The notes beneath the pieces are model-generated. The model worked only from the letters and a program-made list of their open reading frames with translations, was not told where the DNA came from and made no database searches. A stretch of 64,000 bases of DNA from CAVVXN01 sp963772585 (GTDB taxonomy: Bacteria > Planctomycetota > PLA2 > JAEUHO01): NCBI GenBank assembly GCA_963772585.1, contig CAVYXV010000007.1, positions 248,001 to 312,000 of the forward strand. The letters are read 5' to 3'. Positions 59,990 to 64,000 of the stretch are shown here, piece by piece; within the stretch, counting starts at the first letter, position 1, and every line of letters begins with the position of its first letter. A program made the translations under genes and the position numbers.

Positions 59990-61400
59990 GTGCACGTGTC
60001 TCGTCCCCACGTTCTATTTCCCCCCCTCAACACGCCGGGGACCACGAGGATCGTGAAGGTCACGGAGGGTCTCGCCCGGCGGGGCATCCGGCTGACCGTC
60101 GTCACCGGAGCCCTGATCGAGTACGCGAGCGGAAGCCTCGCCGCCAGAGCGCGGCGACGACCGTATCCTCTCGACTTTTCCGCCGACGGTACGCATCGTT
60201 CGCACCCCAGCGATGCGGCAGGAGCCGTGGGTGCGGGCGCTCGAGCTTCGCCTTCGAGCGTCTCCTGTCGTTTTGCCGCGTGCCGGACCGCCTCGTGCGA
60301 TGGCAGTCTCAGGCGCTTCGGGCCTGCGAAGCCGTCCACCGCCAGTCGGCGGTGGACGGCTTCTGGACGAGCGCGCACCCCTTGAGTTCCGCCCTGCTGG
60401 GGGAGGCCGCCTCTCGCCGCCTGTCCCGTCCCCTGGGTCGCGGAGTTCCAGGACCCCTGGACGGCGAGCCCCTTCCGGGTCTGGGAGAGCCGCCTTCACT
60501 ACATGTGGGAGCGCCGTCTGCAGCGCCGGGCGCTCGGCCGCGCTGCGCACGTCATCATGAACACGCCCGCCGCGCGGCGGCAGCTCTCCAGGACGCGCCG
60601 TACCTCGCGCCGGAACGCGTCTCCGCCATCACCAACGGCTTCGACCCACGGGAAATCCGGGCCGAGGACATGGCGGCCGGACCGCCCCTGCGTCCCGGCC
60701 GGATCGTTCTGGCCCACGTCGGGTGGATGTACACCCTGGCCCCCGAGGACGAACCACGGCGCCGGCGGTCCTGGCGCAGCCGGCTCCGCCGCGGCATCGA
60801 GCAATGGGGACGGTACACCCGGACCGCCTACGAGACCCTGCACCGAAGCCCGTGGTTCCTTCTCCTCGCCCTCCGGCGCCTGAAGGAGCGACGGCCGGAG
60901 GTCGAGCGCAAGTCCGGTTCGTGCAGGTCGGCTCCCTGGGCGGTACCTCCGAGGAGTTGCAGGCGGTCGCCGATCGTCTGGGCGTGGGACGGATGGTCGA
61001 GCACGTTCCCCGCGTCGGGCGGGACGAGGCGATGGACTACGTGCGTAGAGCGGACGTGCTCGTCGTGAACCAGCTCCGGCCAGGCGACGGCAGCGATTGC
61101 CCGTGCATCGCCGCGAAGACCTTCGAGTACATCGCCACCGGGAAGCCCATCCTCGCGCTCGTTCCCCGCGGGGACATGCGCGACCTGCTCGACGCGTCCG
61201 GGCGTGCGGCCCTGGCCGAGCCCGACGATCCCGAGGGCATCGAGGCGGCCATGATCGAGCTGCTCGACGGCGCGCGACGCCAAGCGTGCCCCCCGACCCC
61301 GCCTTTCTGCACCCGTACACCTGGGAAGCGATCACCGAACAGGTACTGGACCGTCTCCGCGCCACCGCGTGGACAGCAGCCCGAGCGGACCGGCCCGGGC
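59990..61400 (+). pseudogene. GT4-like glycosyltransferase, heavily frameshifted
   Basis: GTG at 59990 (HVLFPPLNTPGTTRIVKVTE) begins a group 1 glycosyltransferase. Later pieces in other frames: WQSQALRACEAVHRQSAVDG, MWERRLQRRALGRAAHVIMN, VSAITNGFDPREI, VRFVQVGSLGGTSEEL, and the donor site EYIATGKPILALVPRG with AAKTFEYIATGKP. At least five shifts occur. No stop is found before the next gene's ATG in the last frame, so the end is approximate. Confidence 0.7.
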
Positions 61401-61441
61401 CGAAGCGGGACCCGCAACGGGACCGAGTCACCGCGCAACGC

Positions 61442-62660
61442 ATGCACGTCCTCTGGGTCATTCCCCGGCTCTGCTCCCTTCCTCCGCGACGAGTTGGAAG
61501 CCACGGCCCGGTGCGTCGAGAAGCTGTCGGTCGTCTCCGCCGCGGCCCCCCGCCCCGTCCGCGGGATCACCCCGCATGTATTCGGGGGCTCGCCGCGGAC
61601 GGCGGCTTCCACCGTGCGACGTCTGCGCACCCTCCGCCGCGTCTGGGCGGGAGCAGGGCATCCCCTTCGCGCATCGGCCGCGCGAGCTGATCCGCCGCGT
61701 CGCGCGCAAGAGCGAGCAACTGCACGACGTCGTCGCCGAGAACGCGGTGGACGTCGTGCACTCGCACTTCGCGGAGCCCGACGGCAGTTGCGGTGCGCTG
61801 GCCGACCTGGACTGCCCCCTGGTAGTGACGCTTCGGGGAGTCGATGTTCTGCAAGTACCCAGCGTGTCCTACGGCCACCGCATCGCCGCCGGATACAGCA
61901 ACTTCTGCGGGGCGGCTTTGGCCCGCGCCGAGGTAATCACGGTCGCGAGCCGAACCAGCCACGAAGCGGCGTCGGCGCTGCTGCCGGCGGGAGCCGACCT
62001 CCGCACGGTCCCCAACGGCATCGACCGGGACGTCTTTCGCCCGTCCGGCCGGCGCGACGCCGTCCGGGCCGCTCACGCATGGGGGGACCACGTGTGCCTC
62101 CTCGGCGTCGGAAACCTCGTCCCGGGGAAGGGGTACGGCGTGCTCGTCGATGTCCTGGCGGGTCTACCGAGCGCTCGCGTCCGGCTCGTCCTGGCCGGCG
62201 ACGGCCCCGAGAAGGACGTACTGCGGGAGAGAGCCCGGCAACGGGGCATCGAGGGGATCGTCTGGAACTCCTGGGGCGCGTGGCGCGCGCGGACATGCCG
62301 GGCCTCTACGAAGCCCGATCTCTTCGTGCACCCATCCCTCAGCGAGGGCTTCGGCAACGTCGTCCTCGAAGCCATGGCCATGGGGTGCGCCGTCGTCGCG
62401 ACCCGAACCGGTGCCGCCGCGGATCTCGTGCGCACCGGCGAGAACGGCGTGCTGGTGCCCCCCGGCGACAGGGCCGCGATGCTCGCCGCCGTCCGGGAAC
62501 TCCTCGAAGATTCTGGCCGGAGGGAAGGGATGGGGGCGCGGGGCCTCGAAGAGACCGTTCGCGTGGGCTACGACCTTTCGGAGCGGGCCCACCGCTTCCA
62601 CGAGATCTACCGGGTTGCGTTGTCGGCGCGCCCGGCGAGTCATTCCCAGCTCCCGCCGCC
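61442..62660 (+). pseudogene. GT4 glycosyltransferase, N-terminal shifts
   Basis: ATG at 61442 (MHVLWVIPRL) followed by shifts near 61480 and 61600. The body from about 61650 is mostly clean: VDVVHSHFAEPDGSCGA, TVPNGIDRDVFRPSG, LLGVGNLVPGKGYGVLVDVL, VRLVLAGDGPEKDVLRERA, then another shift near 62280, and FVHPSLSEGFGNVVLEAMAMG with the E-x7-E motif. The stop is unclear because the frame runs into the convergent minus-strand gene. Confidence 0.8.
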
Positions 62661-62670
62661 GGGGCGGTCG

Positions 62671-64000
62671 TCAATCCTCCACGATCGACAGCACGCGGTC
62701 GAGATAGGTCGCGCTCGTTCCCGCGCTGGGGACCGTGTACACCTTCGCCAGATCGACAGTCACCGTCAGCGTCTGCCGGCTCTGGTCGTAGGGGTCGTAA
62801 TGTTCGTGACGTCCACATTCCGGTACTCGTCCCGAATGACCCAGGACTGGCCCGGGAGTCGTACGGTCACGACGCCGTTCGTGACGTCCGTCGTGACGGT
62901 GTGGTCCGACTCGTCGTCGGAGACCGCGTAGACGGTCTCCACTGAGACGATGTGCCAGTCGTGGTCCGCGTCCGGCTCGGGCGTGATGACGCCCAGCACG
63001 TCGAGGTGGGGGGGGCTGCTCCCGTCGTCCGTGACCGTGTAGGTCTCGTCGACGACCTGGTCCACCGGCGTCGCCCGATTCCCCAGAGCCCGATACCGAC
63101 CACGCCCGAGAGCTCGGCGGAGGTCGCGGTCGGCGTTCCTTCCGTCTCCATGAAGAAGACGGGCTTCTCGTGGCGGACCTGGCTGCTTCCCGCAAGGGGA
63201 TAGGCTTTCATAGTCGTCGTCACCGTCGCCACATGGAGACAGTCAACGCCCGCATACGTGATTTGGCGGATCTGACCCATGATGGCGGGGGCGAGCGTGA
63301 CCTGCAGATCGCCCTGCCCGATTCGAACCAGGGGACCTCCCTGGAGGAGCATCTGCTCGCCGCGCGCTTTCTGGCCATCACCCCATTCATTCGGGCTGCC
63401 GCCCCGCACGCCCTCCATGAATTCCAGCATCTCATCGTAGGTGTAGCGGCCCACGTTCTGGCGGGCGAGGACCGGTTTGCCGTCGACGGTCTGTTCGACG
63501 AGGGGGCCGGTTGAGCCGAGCGCGGATCCCGAGCCGGGAGCCATAGACGTAAACTCCGCGGCGACGATCCCCGCCGTCATCTCTCGCACGTGTCCGGCCA
63601 ACGTCTCGTTGCCGGCGACCGCCGCTAGCGCGTCCGCACGCAGCGAGCGCAGCCGGGCGGTGAGATCCTGGGTCAACCATGTCGAGCGCATCGTCTCGAT
63701 GCTCGTGAACTCGTCCTGGGAGTAGAGCGGGTTGCCTTCCTCATCCATGACGGCGTCGCGTAGAGCGTGGAGGTACTCAAGCACCTTGGTTCCGCCTGCG
63801 CCGCAGTAGCCGTTGCAGAATTCAGCGACGAGCTGCTCGACATCGAGGCTCGGATCCACCATAAGTCGGCTGAACACGTAGTTCTTGATGGGGGTCAGCT
63901 CACCTCCGGTCGATACGCTGCATCCCTGCGTGTAGAGCCCGGTGACGCCTAGTGGGCGTACTTCTTGATGTTCTCGGCGATCGAGTAGAGCGTGGGAAGG
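62671..64000 (-). pseudogene. DUF4838-type glycosidase-like protein, partial and frameshifted
   Basis: The gene enters from the right edge and ends at 62671 (RVLSIVED). It contains the DUF4838 pattern: GVTGLYTQG, FSRLMVDPSLDVEQLVAEFC and NGYCGAGGTKVLEYLHALRD, found in proteins related to alpha-glucuronidases and other glycosidases. The following region is beta-rich (IRQITYAGVDCLHVATV; VDETYTVTDDGSSPPHLDVL). Frame breaks occur near 63945, 63075 and 62790. It is convergent with the polysaccharide cluster and may degrade or remodel a polysaccharide. Confidence 0.65.

Overview
This is a very GC-rich bacterial window, almost fully coding, with many GTG/TTG starts and frequent ATGA/GTGA overlaps between genes. 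No rRNA, tRNA or CRISPR array is visible. The gene set (DUF58/BatA-type von Willebrand operon, PhoX-like phosphatase, pre-peptidase-domain protease, exosortase plus EpsI inside an exopolysaccharide locus, VanZ, DUF4838) suggests an environmental Planctomycetota-like bacterium. That placement is an inference; a related GC-rich phylum is possible.

Left part (1-13 kb): the 3' end of an ABC-2-like permease is followed by a tight operon of a DUF58 protein, a BatA-like protein and a double-vWA protein. Then come an internally deleted IS110-family transposase, a PhoX/DUF839 phosphatase, an MsbA-type ABC exporter, and an overlapping run of FkbM methyltransferase, 2Fe-2S ferredoxin-like protein and SDR.

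Centre-left (14-29 kb): a glycosyltransferase and a coiled-coil protein lead into the most notable segment, 16.5-20.0 kb. Two tandem paralogues each carry an in-frame TGA followed by a Cys codon directly after an N-terminal signal peptide. Sequence homology continues across and beyond the TGA. Each TGA is followed by a hairpin whose loop starts exactly 22 nt downstream, as expected of a bacterial SECIS element. I read them as a tandem pair of exported selenoproteins (U-C dipeptide, thioredoxin-like domain, C-terminal coiled coil). The pair, a methyltransferase and a small Cys-rich lipoprotein are bracketed by two inverted copies of a repeat of about 180 bp. Then follow an aromatic-rich TPR protein, a dicarboxylate/amino-acid:cation symporter, two envelope-type proteins (one a trypsin-like protease) and a receiver-like protein.

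Centre (29.6-35 kb): a class II fumarase broken by several frameshifts and a stop, a cupin, a coiled-coil membrane protein, a CheY-like receiver and a hybrid histidine kinase.

Right part (35-62.7 kb): a large surface-polysaccharide locus. It has a Wza-like export lipoprotein, VanZ-like protein, several glycosyltransferases, two O-antigen ligase/polymerase-like proteins, a WecA-type initiating transferase, a Wzz/Wzc-type tyrosine kinase, a two-domain dehydrogenase/oxidoreductase, WecB, exosortase and EpsI, a long TPR protein, Wzm/Wzt export ABC genes, and GT25 and GT4 transferases. The last gene (DUF4838-type, minus strand) runs off the end.

Many genes at 29.6-30.5, 37-46 and 53-64 kb are interrupted by single-base indels, mostly +1 insertions, while 0-29 kb and 47.5-52.9 kb are nearly clean. 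I treat these as probable assembly/read errors in real genes, so coordinates and starts there are approximate.
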